Assembly: GCA_947449895.1 (NCBI GenBank)
Contig: CANFSO010000011.1
Span: 1 to 39,147 of the forward strand
Origin: Comamonadaceae bacterium
GTDB lineage: Bacteria > Pseudomonadota > Gammaproteobacteria > Burkholderiales > Burkholderiaceae_C
Reading direction: 5' to 3'
DNA: 39,147 bases
The position numbers and the translations under genes were made by a program. Positions within the stretch are counted from its first letter, which is position 1. Every line of letters begins with the position of its first letter. Shown here one piece after another: positions 10,356-19,265 of this stretch. Under the pieces are notes generated by a model. That model did no database searches and was not told the origin of the DNA. It saw only the letters and a program-made list of their open reading frames with translations.

Positions 10356-10510
10356 TTAATTAATCGCTAGCTTGACCTGCTTGAGAATGTCTGCCCAGTT
10401 ACGAGTCTCGTCCTGTATGAACTTTCAAAATTCTTCAGGGCTGCCTGTCACGGGGTCGACGCCTTGGGCGACCAATCGGTTGTGCACTTTCGGATCAGCC
10501 AGCACTTGGC
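10356..10510 (-). pseudogene. 3' remnant of a TctC/Bug-type solute-binding protein gene
   Basis: Reads VLADPKVHNRLVAQGVDPVTGSPEEF-stop-KFIQDETRNWADILKQVKLAIN-stop: a TctC C-terminus with an in-frame TGA and no N-terminal part. Confidence 0.75.
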
Positions 10511-10870
10511 ACCAAAGCCTGCGGATTGTGCTGCGCATGGTGTGAGTCTGCCACCTTGATCCATGCGAGTTGCTCTGAGGTGCTGCCGTACTCTTGTACA
10601 TGGCGTTTGGCGCACATGGCGTAGCAGTTGGCATTGGTAATGCCTTAGGGGTACTCTCATTGAAAATCAGGTTGTGATGGGTGATGTCGGGCCCATACAC
10701 GGCGCGTCAGCCGAACAAAAATAACCGTCGATGTCGTCCTTTCTCAAACCCGCATCGTCGAGGGCTCCACGCGTAACTTCAGCATGCAATTGCGCGACCG
10801 AATGGTTTGGCGCTCTGCGCAAGGGGTGTGTAGGCGCCCACCATATAGGCTTGACCATGAATACTCGTCA
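10505..10870 (-). pseudogene. Thiolase-family remnant (frameshift, nonsense codons, internal deletion)
   Basis: HGQAYMVGAYT, then a frame change to HPLRRAPNHSVAQLHAEVTRGALDDAGLRKDDIDGYFCSADAP, then after a deletion stop-EYP-stop-GITNANCYAMCAKRHVQEYGSTSEQLAWIKVADSHHAQHNPQALVPSA. Confidence 0.8.
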
Positions 10871-10984
10871 GCTTGCTTTGCGCCAGGACTGGCCCGCTGG
10901 GGCCGTAACAATGGGATAAATTTTCATAGGAGATTTTTATAGGGTGGATGGCCGCATGTGGAATATGGAATTCAGGGGTCAAAA

Positions 10985-12544
10985 TTAGGCGTATTTTCGC
11001 GACAATTTTGGATAGGAGCCGTCTATGAATTCATGTGTCGCAAGAATCAGTTCGCAGAGATGTCGCCGATTGATTTTTCCCTGTGGGTTACGCGGCAGAC
11101 TTTCGACACGCAAATAAGCACGCGGATGCTTATGACGCGAGAGCACGCTAACGCGTTCAGCGGCCTCGACCTCCCATCCGTCGCCTGCATTTTCGGCGAC
11201 TGCGACAATTATTTCCCCCCAATAGTCAGATGGGATGGAGGTGACACAGACTGCGCCGCATTTGTGAATTCCCGTCAGCAGAGCCTCGATCTCGTCGGGG
11301 TTGACGCGATAACCACCGGTCTTGATCACATCGGCGATCCGACCTGTTAGCCACAACCTTCCGCGTGAATCCAGACGACCCAAGTCGCCCGTTTGATGCC
11401 AGCCATCGGGCTCATGCGGCTTGAAGCTTCCAGCCTCTATCAATCCGACAGACATCTGAGGCGCACGCAACCAGACCTCACCGGGTGTGTCTGCGCCGCC
11501 ATCTACGTCGGCCTCGCCATGTATGCGGATCTCGACCCCTGGCGCTGGCCAGCCGACACAGGTTCCCGCCGTTCTTTCTTCGAGCGTGAAGTGAGCGTGG
11601 GTGTCATCAGGGCCTAGAGTGGTAATTGGATTGATGCATTCGGTTTTACCAAAGGTGACCCGCACGACCGGCCCGAAGATCGCGCAGGCTTTTTCGTAGA
11701 GCGCCGCCGTGAGCGGTGCCGTTCCCGTGAACACGCAGCGAACACCTGAAAAACGTTCGTTGCCGCATGCTGCGGCGATCTTGGCAAGAACCGTCGGAGG
11801 TGCAAACACGGCGTCAATGCTGCCTGAGCGCAACAGCACCAGCACGCGATCCGTATCGACGCCGTTCAAGAGGATGACTTCGCCGCCAAAGTCACACCAT
11901 GCGAAGGTGAGCAAAGCAGCTCCGTGCGAAAACGGCGTCATCATGAGGATGCGTGAGCCCGGACAGGGTGTGAAGGGCAGACTTGCCTTCAGCATTTGTT
12001 CACCAGTCCACCTTCGACCATGTGTATAAACCGCGCCTTTGGGTCTGCCGGTGGTCCCCGATGAGAACATGATGCGGCCTCGGGCCTCGGTCGGCACCGG
12101 CGGCAATGTCGTGCCTGGATCAAGGTCGGTGAACGCCTCGACCGTCAGTGGCTCTAGGTTGATGGCACGCAGTTCGTTAGCGCGCGCGTCAAGCGAGACG
12201 ACGATCCGGAATTCAGCAAGTCCGGCGCTCCAGCCGATTTCGTCGGTGGTGTAGCCCCAGTTCAGTGGCGCTTCTGCTGCCCCGGTCAGTTTGATGCCGT
12301 AGCAGGCCCAAACTGCTGCAAGGCCGTTGGGAAGGAGCGTTCCGACACATTGCCCGGGCCCGACGCCAGCCGCCATCAACCGGGCCGCCAAGGCGTGGGC
12401 GCGACTGCAGAGCTCGTTGTACGACAGCTGCTCGCAGCCGTTCGTCACCGCCGTCGTGTCGCCGAAGCGTGCGGCAAGAACGCGCAAGTCAGAGGACCAC
12501 GGGACGCCGGTTGCCCGCGTATGAATGGCTTCAGCAGACATCAT
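10985..12544 (-). CDS. AMP-dependent acyl-CoA synthetase/ligase
   Basis: P-loop FSSGTTGRPKGAVYTHG, GWHQTGDLGRLDSRGRLWLTGR, VIKTGGYRVNPDEIE, C-terminal NPQGKINRR. Start trimmed to MMSAEAIH. Confidence 0.92.
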   Translation of the reverse strand: MMSAEAIHTRATGVPWSSDLRVLAARFGDTTAVTNGCEQLSYNELCSRAHALAARLMAAGVGPGQCVGTLLPNGLAAVWACYGIKLTGAAEAPLNWGYTTDEIGWSAGLAEFRIVVSLDARANELRAINLEPLTVEAFTDLDPGTTLPPVPTEARGRIMFSSGTTGRPKGAVYTHGRRWTGEQMLKASLPFTPCPGSRILMMTPFSHGAALLTFAWCDFGGEVILLNGVDTDRVLVLLRSGSIDAVFAPPTVLAKIAAACGNERFSGVRCVFTGTAPLTAALYEKACAIFGPVVRVTFGKTECINPITTLGPDDTHAHFTLEERTAGTCVGWPAPGVEIRIHGEADVDGGADTPGEVWLRAPQMSVGLIEAGSFKPHEPDGWHQTGDLGRLDSRGRLWLTGRIADVIKTGGYRVNPDEIEALLTGIHKCGAVCVTSIPSDYWGEIIVAVAENAGDGWEVEAAERVSVLSRHKHPRAYLRVESLPRNPQGKINRRHLCELILATHEFIDGSYPKLSRKYA

Positions 12545-12612
12545 GAAATCGTATGGCCATGGTTCATTCGGATCCGTTGTGTAAGGCCTGGTCGCCGTTG
12601 GGGTGACGTTGG

Positions 12613-13575
12613 TCAGTCGACGCGGGCACCCGATGCCTTGACGGCGATCGCCCATTTTTCCAACTCGCTCTTGAAGTAAGCCGCAGTCTGTTCGGGCGTG
12701 TACTCGAGCGCTTCAGCCCCCATCCCAATCAAGCGCTCCCTTGTCGCCGGCTTCGCGAGCGCCGCATTGAGTTCAGCGTTCATTTTTTGAATAATCGGCT
12801 TGGGTGTGCCCGCTGGTGCTAAGAACGCAGCCCAAGCGAGCGCGCTGAAACCGGGCAAACCAGCCTCGGCCACCGTGGGTACTTCTGTCAGTGGCTGTGA
12901 GCGGCGCGGACTGCCGACCGCAAGGACCTTGAGCTTGCCGCTCTTGATGTGCGGAAGGACGGCCGGACCAGACTCAAACATCATGCTGATTTCGCCGCTG
13001 ATAAGCCCGATCAAGGCTGCTGAGGCGCCTTTGTAAGGCACATGTGTCATTTGCAAGCCAGCTGATGTTTTGAACAATTCCATCGTCAGGTGGTTGGTAA
13101 GTCCGATACCGCCGGAGCCAAAATTGAGCTTGCCTGGGTTTTGCTTGACATAGGCAATCAGCTCCTTGAGGTTGTTGGCAGGGATATCCTTGTTGATCAC
13201 AAGGAACTGCGGCACCGCCACCATCATGCCGATGGGTTCGAAGTCCTTCAGCGTGTCATAGGGCAGCTTCGAATAAAGCGACGGGTTGATGGCCAGAGGC
13301 CCGCTGGCCGCCATGAGCAAGGTGTAGCCATCGGGCACAGCGTTCTTTCCTAGCTCGGTGCCAATGATGGCGCCAGCGCCGGCCTTGTTGTCAACAAAGA
13401 AACTCTGGCCCAGTGACTCGGTGAATTGCTGCGCCAGTATGCGCGCCATGATGTCGGTGGTTTGCCCTGCTGGGTAAGGCACGATGATGCGCACCGGCCG
13501 GTTCGGATAGGCGCTTTGCGCAAGGGTCAAGCTCGACATCAGGCAAATGAGAATCGACGCGAAGATTTTTTTCAT
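12613..13575 (-). CDS. TctC/Bug-type tripartite tricarboxylate transporter substrate-binding protein
   Basis: Signal peptide, YPNRPVRIIVPYPAGQTTDIMARILAQ, LNFGSGGIGLTNHLTMELFK, MTHVPYKGASAALIGLISGEI. Confidence 0.93.
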   Translation of the reverse strand: MKKIFASILICLMSSLTLAQSAYPNRPVRIIVPYPAGQTTDIMARILAQQFTESLGQSFFVDNKAGAGAIIGTELGKNAVPDGYTLLMAASGPLAINPSLYSKLPYDTLKDFEPIGMMVAVPQFLVINKDIPANNLKELIAYVKQNPGKLNFGSGGIGLTNHLTMELFKTSAGLQMTHVPYKGASAALIGLISGEISMMFESGPAVLPHIKSGKLKVLAVGSPRRSQPLTEVPTVAEAGLPGFSALAWAAFLAPAGTPKPIIQKMNAELNAALAKPATRERLIGMGAEALEYTPEQTAAYFKSELEKWAIAVKASGARVD

Positions 13576-13614
13576 GGTGTGTCTCGGTGATTGTTTGAAG
13601 TGAACGTGAGAGGC

Positions 13615-14424
13615 TTAGTTGAAGGTCTCTGCTGAGTCCTTGTTCCAAGAAGTGACTAGCTGGAAGCGGTCTGCGATATACAGGTTGGCCGACGCACTCA
13701 GCAGACGGCCGTTGCGGTCGAAGTAACAGCGCAGCATGCGAAGTGCCGGGCTGCCGGGTTTAAGTTGCAGTAGTCCTGCCGCCTCGCTGGGCATCAAGGT
13801 GGCTTCAATGTGCTGCAACACAGACGCCACTTCTTCACCGTAAAGCTGATTGAGCAGGGCGTAAATGCTGGGGTGGTCACCGTGCAGGTGGTTCTGGATG
13901 TCGGCGAATTCTGGGCGCAGGTAAACCTTGGTGAATGAGATGGGCGCATCCTGGCCCACTAAGTGCCGCTTGGTGTGCAGCTCAAGCCACTCCGAGCCGA
14001 CCTCGCAGCGCAGGTCTTGGGCCAGTTGTGCGTCGGCCGTGACGCGGGCTTGACCCAGCACTTCAAGGCGTGTGGTGTTGGTGTATTTCATCAACGCTTC
14101 GAGGGAGCCCAGCGCGGCGACATAGGGTGCAGCTGGTTGGCTGGCCATCACGATGGTGCCAATGCTGGGGCGACGCGAAATAAGGCCGCTGTCGACCAAT
14201 TTGCGCGTAGCTTCGCGAACCGTGTGGCGGCTGACACCAAACGTTTTACCCAATTGGTCTTCGGTCGGCAGCAGACTGCCCACCGGGTATTTACCGCTTT
14301 TGATATCTCGCAGCAGGCACTCGTGTAGCCAGACATAGCGCGGCGTTGGTGGCGCAACGGTTGTGCGCACGGCGCGGCCAGTTTGCGACAGAGATGCGTT
14401 TAATTTGGATGTTTTCATTTGCAC
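13615..14424 (-). CDS. GntR-family (HutC/UTRA-type) transcriptional regulator
   Basis: wHTH LLRDIKSGKYPVGSLLPTEDQLGKTFGVSRHTVREATRKLVDSGLISRRPSIGT; UTRA-like C-terminus. Confidence 0.9.
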   Translation of the reverse strand: MQMKTSKLNASLSQTGRAVRTTVAPPTPRYVWLHECLLRDIKSGKYPVGSLLPTEDQLGKTFGVSRHTVREATRKLVDSGLISRRPSIGTIVMASQPAAPYVAALGSLEALMKYTNTTRLEVLGQARVTADAQLAQDLRCEVGSEWLELHTKRHLVGQDAPISFTKVYLRPEFADIQNHLHGDHPSIYALLNQLYGEEVASVLQHIEATLMPSEAAGLLQLKPGSPALRMLRCYFDRNGRLLSASANLYIADRFQLVTSWNKDSAETFN

Positions 14425-14432
14425 TTTTTAGC

Positions 14433-14479
14433 TTTATACGGACAAAGATTTCGCTTGCCTATGCTCGTTTGTACGGACA
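14433..14479. promoter_or_regulatory. Candidate GntR operator: two direct repeats TTT[A/G]TACGGACA
   Basis: TTTATACGGACA at 14433-14444 and TTTGTACGGACA at 14468-14479, in the gntR/CoA-transferase divergent intergenic region. Confidence 0.4.
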
Positions 14480-14558
14480 TTGAAAAATTGATTCCATGCG
14501 ACCATGAAACACCTTTCCCTGACGCTTTGAAGACGACCTCCGCACTCGATGAATCCCT

Positions 14559-15755
14559 ATGTCTGACACCCTCCCGCCTGACGCCGCCCGCACGGGCCCC
14601 TTTGCCGGTCTCGTCGTGGTGGAGCTCGGGCACAGTGTGGCGGCTCCCTTTGCCGGCCAAATTTTCAGCGAGCTTGGCGCGCAGGTCATCAAGATAGAAA
14701 AGGCCGACGGCGACGATGCGCGCAAATGGGGGCCACCATTTTGGGAAGGTGCCTCGGCATTTTTTCAGGCGCTCAACCGCAACAAACAGTCTGTCGTTTG
14801 CGAGCTTCGCGATCCTGCGCAACTGGCCGCACTCAAGCAATTGATTTGCGACCGGGCCGACATCGTGATCCAGAACCTGCGGCCTGGCCATGTCGACAAA
14901 CTCGGTCTTGATGGCCCCGGGTTGCTGGCGCTCAAGCCGTCCCTGATTTACTGCAACCTCGGCGCATTCGGGCGGACGGGCCCCTTGAAGGACCGGCCCG
15001 GCTACGACCCTTTGATGCAGGCCTTTGGCGGCATCATGAGTACAACGGGTGAACCGGGGCGGCCTTCAGTGCGGGTCGGCGCCTCAATCGTCGACATGGG
15101 TACCGGCATGTGGTCTGTCATCGGCATTCTGACCGCACTGCACGAGCGCCACACAACCGGGCGGGGAAGGGTGGTCGATGTGTCCCTTTTCGAGACCGCC
15201 AGTTGCTGGGTGTCATTGCTGGCTGCACAATTTCTGGCCTCGGGTCAATTGGCGGGCAAGCAGGGTTCCGGTGCGCCCGGTATCGTGCCCTACAAAGGCT
15301 ACTTAACACGCGACGGCGAAATCGTTGTGGCCGCGGGGAGTGACGGCTTGTTTCGCAGCCTAGCCGGTGCGTTAGACCGACCGGAGTGGCTGGCAGATGC
15401 CCGCTTCACGGACAACCCCAGCCGGGTGGCGCATCAAGTAGAGCTTTACGCTATGTTGGACGCCATCATGGCGCAGCAAACCACCGCGCACTGGATTGAG
15501 CGCCTAGAGGCCGTGGGCGTGCCGTGCTCGCCAGTCAACGACTTGGCCCAGATGCTCGTGCACCCTCAGACCAGCGCGCTTGGTTTAGTCCAGTCTGTGC
15601 CCGGCACCGGCATGCAGTTTGTTGGACTACCACTTAGTTTTGACGGCAAGCGTCCCCAGCCTGTTTCTGCGCCGCCCAGGCTTGGCGAGCACAACGCATT
15701 GCTTGGTTTTCCGGCGTTCATTTCTGATCCCCTTTCTGTACGGAGCGACACATGA
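14559..15755 (+). CDS. CaiB/BaiF family III CoA-transferase
   Basis: GLVVVELGHSVAAPFAGQIFSELGAQVIKIEK, FQALNRNKQSVVCELRD, YDPLMQAFGGIMSTTGEPG, DMGTGMWSVIGILTALHER. Confidence 0.95.
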   Translation: MSDTLPPDAARTGPFAGLVVVELGHSVAAPFAGQIFSELGAQVIKIEKADGDDARKWGPPFWEGASAFFQALNRNKQSVVCELRDPAQLAALKQLICDRADIVIQNLRPGHVDKLGLDGPGLLALKPSLIYCNLGAFGRTGPLKDRPGYDPLMQAFGGIMSTTGEPGRPSVRVGASIVDMGTGMWSVIGILTALHERHTTGRGRVVDVSLFETASCWVSLLAAQFLASGQLAGKQGSGAPGIVPYKGYLTRDGEIVVAAGSDGLFRSLAGALDRPEWLADARFTDNPSRVAHQVELYAMLDAIMAQQTTAHWIERLEAVGVPCSPVNDLAQMLVHPQTSALGLVQSVPGTGMQFVGLPLSFDGKRPQPVSAPPRLGEHNALLGFPAFISDPLSVRSDT

Positions 15756-16552
15756 CACCCATCCCCGCGTATGAAACCGTGGCTATTGACATGGTTGGCG
15801 CCCATGTGCTGAAAGTCACCCTGAATCGGCCACAGGTCGGCAATGCACTCAACACGCAAATGGGCCGTGACCTACTGGACTTGTGGACCCGGCTGACGGA
15901 AGACGCTGGTGATATTCGCTGCGTGGTGCTGACGGGCGCTGGCGACAAAATATTTTGCGCGGGCGGTGACCTCAAGGAACGTAACGGCATGACCCGTGAG
16001 GTCTGGCGGCGTCAGCACGAGCTGTTCGAGCGTCAGTACTGGACGTTGGCCGACCTGCCGACACCCGTGATTTCAGCCGTCAATGGCCACGCCTATGCGG
16101 GTGGTCTAGAGATGGCTCTCTGCTGCGATTTCATCTACGCCAGCAGTGCCGCGCGTTTTGCGCTGACCGAAGTCACTCTGGGGATCATGCCGGGCGCTGG
16201 TGGCACGCAAAATCTGCCGCGCGCCATTGGCGAGCGCCGTGCCAAAGAAATCATCATGACTGGCCGGCCTTTTGATGCTGCACAGGCCTTGGACTGGGGA
16301 CTGATCAACCAGGTGCATGCACCGGGCGACGTGTTGGCCCGGGCGCTTGAAACTGCCGAAGTGATCGCCAGCAACGCGCCGCTGTCGGTACGTCAAGTCA
16401 AGAAGTCTATCCGCTATGGCGGACAAATGGAGTTGCGCACGGCTTACCGCTTTGAGGTCGAGGCCTACAACCACTTGGTCGACACTGAAGACCGAATGGA
16501 AGGCGTCAAAGCCTTCAACGAAAAACGCAAGCCGGTTTTCAAGGGTCGTTAA
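15752..16552 (+). CDS. Enoyl-CoA hydratase/isomerase family protein
   Basis: VVLTGAGDKIFCAGGDLKER, ISAVNGHAYAGGLEMALCCDFIYAS, GIMPGAGGTQNLPRAIG. ATGA overlap with the upstream CDS. Confidence 0.93.
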   Translation: MTPIPAYETVAIDMVGAHVLKVTLNRPQVGNALNTQMGRDLLDLWTRLTEDAGDIRCVVLTGAGDKIFCAGGDLKERNGMTREVWRRQHELFERQYWTLADLPTPVISAVNGHAYAGGLEMALCCDFIYASSAARFALTEVTLGIMPGAGGTQNLPRAIGERRAKEIIMTGRPFDAAQALDWGLINQVHAPGDVLARALETAEVIASNAPLSVRQVKKSIRYGGQMELRTAYRFEVEAYNHLVDTEDRMEGVKAFNEKRKPVFKGR

Positions 16553-16571
16553 GACGCTACCTCGTTTCATG

Positions 16572-16603
16572 CCGACCCACGATAAGCTGACCCGGGTCGT
16601 CGG
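16572..16603 (+). other. Intercistronic hairpin followed by ATTTTATT
   Basis: CCGACCC at 16572-16578 can pair with GGGTCG (16594-16599) or GTCGG (16599-16603); also contains the palindrome GACCCGGGTC (16589-16598). Confidence 0.35.
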
Positions 16604-16631
16604 ATTTTATTGATCAATGATGGAGTGAGCC

Positions 16632-17816
16632 ATGGACGAGAATTCAGCAACTTACAGCATCGAGGTGGGCGATGACTACCCCGAAATCCGCGATAGCGTA
16701 CGCCGCGTTTGCGCCGACTTTCCAGGGGCTTACTGGCGCAAGCTCGAAGAGGCCGAGGCCTACCCGACGGAGTTCGTCCAAGCACTGACAGTGGCCGGCT
16801 ACCTTGGCGCACTGATCCCTGAGTCTTACGGCGGCAGCGGTATGCCTTTACGCACCGCAGCGGTGATTCTTGAAGAGATACATGCGTCGGGCTGCAACGC
16901 CGGTGCTTGCCATGCCCAGATGTACACCATGGGCACTTTGCTGCGCCACGGTAGCGAGGCGCAAAAGCAGCGCTACTTGCCGCAAATAGCCAGTGGCAAG
17001 CTTCGGCTGCAGGCTTTTGCCGTGACCGAACCGACCAGTGGCACCGACACGACCAAGCTCAAGACCCGTGCCGTGCGTGATGGCGACAGCTATGTCATCA
17101 CCGGTCAAAAGGTCTGGACCTCGCGCGCTCTGCACTCAGACCTCATGTTGCTGCTGGCACGCACCACGCCTCTCGACCAAGTCAAGAAAAAGAGCGAGGG
17201 GCTGTCAGTCTTCCTTGTAGACATCCGTCAGGCGCTGGGCAAAGGCTTGGACATCAAGCCCTTGAAGGCGATGATCAATCACAACACGACTGAAGTCTTT
17301 TTCGACCAGCTGCGCATCCCGGCTGACTGCCTGATTGGCGAGGAGGGCAAGGGCTTTAAGTACATCTTGGACGGCATGAATGCCGAGCGTATTTTGGTTT
17401 CTGCCGAGGCGATTGGTGACGCGCGTTGGTTCACCAAAACATCGATCGCCTATGTCAACGAACGCCGCGTGTTCGACCGGCCGATCGGGCAAAACCAGTC
17501 GGTTCAATTTCCTGTGGCGCGAGCACACGCAGAAACCGAGGCGGCAGATCTGGTGCTGCGCCGTGCTGCCGCCCGTTTTGCGGCTGGGCTGCCCTGCGGC
17601 GATGACGCGAATATGGGGAAACTGCTTGCATCCGAAGCCTCTTGGCATGCCGCCGAAGCCTGCCTACAAAACCACGGCGGCTTTGGTTATGCCCGCGAAT
17701 ACGACGTTGAGCGCAAGTGGCGCGAAACGCGTTTGTTCCAGATCGCGCCCATCTCAACCAACTTGGTGCTGTCCTACATAGCCGAGCACATGCTGGGCAT
17801 GCCGCGCTCGTTTTAA
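16632..17816 (+). CDS. Acyl-CoA dehydrogenase
   Basis: LRLQAFAVTEPTSGTDTTKLKTRAVRDGDSYVITGQKVWTS, QNHGGFGYAREYDVERKWRETRLFQIAPISTNLVLSYIAEHML. Confidence 0.94.
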   Translation: MDENSATYSIEVGDDYPEIRDSVRRVCADFPGAYWRKLEEAEAYPTEFVQALTVAGYLGALIPESYGGSGMPLRTAAVILEEIHASGCNAGACHAQMYTMGTLLRHGSEAQKQRYLPQIASGKLRLQAFAVTEPTSGTDTTKLKTRAVRDGDSYVITGQKVWTSRALHSDLMLLLARTTPLDQVKKKSEGLSVFLVDIRQALGKGLDIKPLKAMINHNTTEVFFDQLRIPADCLIGEEGKGFKYILDGMNAERILVSAEAIGDARWFTKTSIAYVNERRVFDRPIGQNQSVQFPVARAHAETEAADLVLRRAAARFAAGLPCGDDANMGKLLASEASWHAAEACLQNHGGFGYAREYDVERKWRETRLFQIAPISTNLVLSYIAEHMLGMPRSF

Positions 17817-17844
17817 GCCTTGCTTAACTTTTTAAAGGCCTCAC

Positions 17845-19218
17845 ATGTCCGCTCCATTTCCCTTGACTCAAGCCTTGGCCAAATTTGTGGCAGCCCCGAC
17901 ATTTGGCGCTGACGAACAGGCCGCTTGCGCGATTGCCAAGACAGGTTTCATAGACACCATCGCCACCATGATGGCCGGCTGTAATGAACCGGTGGTCGGC
18001 ATAGTCAAGCAACATGTGGCAGCCAATCAGACACCGGCCGAAGCGCCTGTAGTGCCCTTTACCGGGGCCATGCTGCCGGCGGCGCAAGCTGCCTGCGTCA
18101 ACGCCGTTGCCGCTCACGCGCTTGACTTCGATGATGTCGCGCTGTCAGCGCACACCAGCACGGTTCTGGTCCCGGCGATTCTGGCGGAAGGCCATTTGCT
18201 CAACGTGTCAGGCGCAGAAGCATTGCGCGCTTACGTGGTGGGCTATGAGGTCTGGGCTGAGCTGTTTGCCCGCGAGCCAGACCCTTACCATTTGAAGGGT
18301 TGGCATCCAACGGGCGTCTTTGGCACGGTCGGTGCAGCGGCAGCCGTGGCTTACCTACATCGTTTGTCGGCCGAACAGACCCAACAAGCGTTGGCGATTG
18401 CGGCCAGCATGGCCAGTGGACTGGTGGCCAATTTCGGCACCATGACCAAGCCGTTTCACGCTGGGCGCGCCGCTGCTTGCGCGATTGAGGCGGTGCGTCT
18501 GTCTCTACTCGGGCTGACGTCCGCCCCTGATGTGTTCGAGCACCCGGCTGGGTATTTGAATGCTTTGTCGCCAGCCGGTCGGGTCGACCGCACACGCGCA
18601 GCCAGCGGACTGGGCAAGTCGTTGCGCATTCTGAAGACCGGCCTGTCGGTCAAGCGCTACCCGGTGTGCTACTCGGGTCATCGTGTGATTGATGGCGTGA
18701 TGGAGATCGCCGAACGCGAAAACCTTCAACCCGAACAGGTCAGCCGAGTGCGGGTGAGCATGGGCCCGGCGCAGGTGTCTATGCTGCGCAACCACAGCCC
18801 GCACACCAGCCTGGAAGCCAAGTTCAGCGCTGAGTTTGCCGTTGCCGCAGCACTGGTGGCGCGTCAGGTTGGCCTAGCCGAACTCACTGACAGCTTCATC
18901 GCAAGGGGCGACGTACGAACGCTGATGGGCAAAGTGGTGGTCGACACCACCGACCGTGCATGCCCCATTGACCCAGCCTTCTCCTATGCCGACCGGGTAC
19001 AGATCGAGCTGACCGATGGCAGCTCATTTGACTCTGGCGACATCCGCTTTGCGCGGGGTAACGCTGAGCTGCCGATGGACGCGGAATGCCTGCGGACTAA
19101 ATTTTTAGACTGTGTTGCGGCCGGCCCGGCATCCGACAAAAGTTTGTCAGGCACAGTGCTTTATGAGCGCATTGCTAATTTGGAAAATCTCGCAAGTCTT
19201 CGGCAGTTGTTTGCTTGA
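17845..19218 (+). CDS. MmgE/PrpD family protein
   Basis: GFIDTIATMMAGCNEP, NAVAAHALDFDDV, GWHPTGVFGTVGAAAAVAYL, GTMTKPFHAGRAAACAIEAVRLSLLG, KRYPVCYSGHRVIDGV, EAKFSAEFAVAAAL. Confidence 0.93.
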   Translation: MSAPFPLTQALAKFVAAPTFGADEQAACAIAKTGFIDTIATMMAGCNEPVVGIVKQHVAANQTPAEAPVVPFTGAMLPAAQAACVNAVAAHALDFDDVALSAHTSTVLVPAILAEGHLLNVSGAEALRAYVVGYEVWAELFAREPDPYHLKGWHPTGVFGTVGAAAAVAYLHRLSAEQTQQALAIAASMASGLVANFGTMTKPFHAGRAAACAIEAVRLSLLGLTSAPDVFEHPAGYLNALSPAGRVDRTRAASGLGKSLRILKTGLSVKRYPVCYSGHRVIDGVMEIAERENLQPEQVSRVRVSMGPAQVSMLRNHSPHTSLEAKFSAEFAVAAALVARQVGLAELTDSFIARGDVRTLMGKVVVDTTDRACPIDPAFSYADRVQIELTDGSSFDSGDIRFARGNAELPMDAECLRTKFLDCVAAGPASDKSLSGTVLYERIANLENLASLRQLFA

Positions 19219-19265
19219 GAACCACTGTCGTCAATGCATGGAAAGGCCAATCAATTGGAGACAGT

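Noticed and set aside
10958-11350. 130-aa plus-strand ORF overlapping the 3' end of the AMP-ligase gene
   Set aside because: Antisense to conserved ligase C-terminal motifs; no recognisable family.
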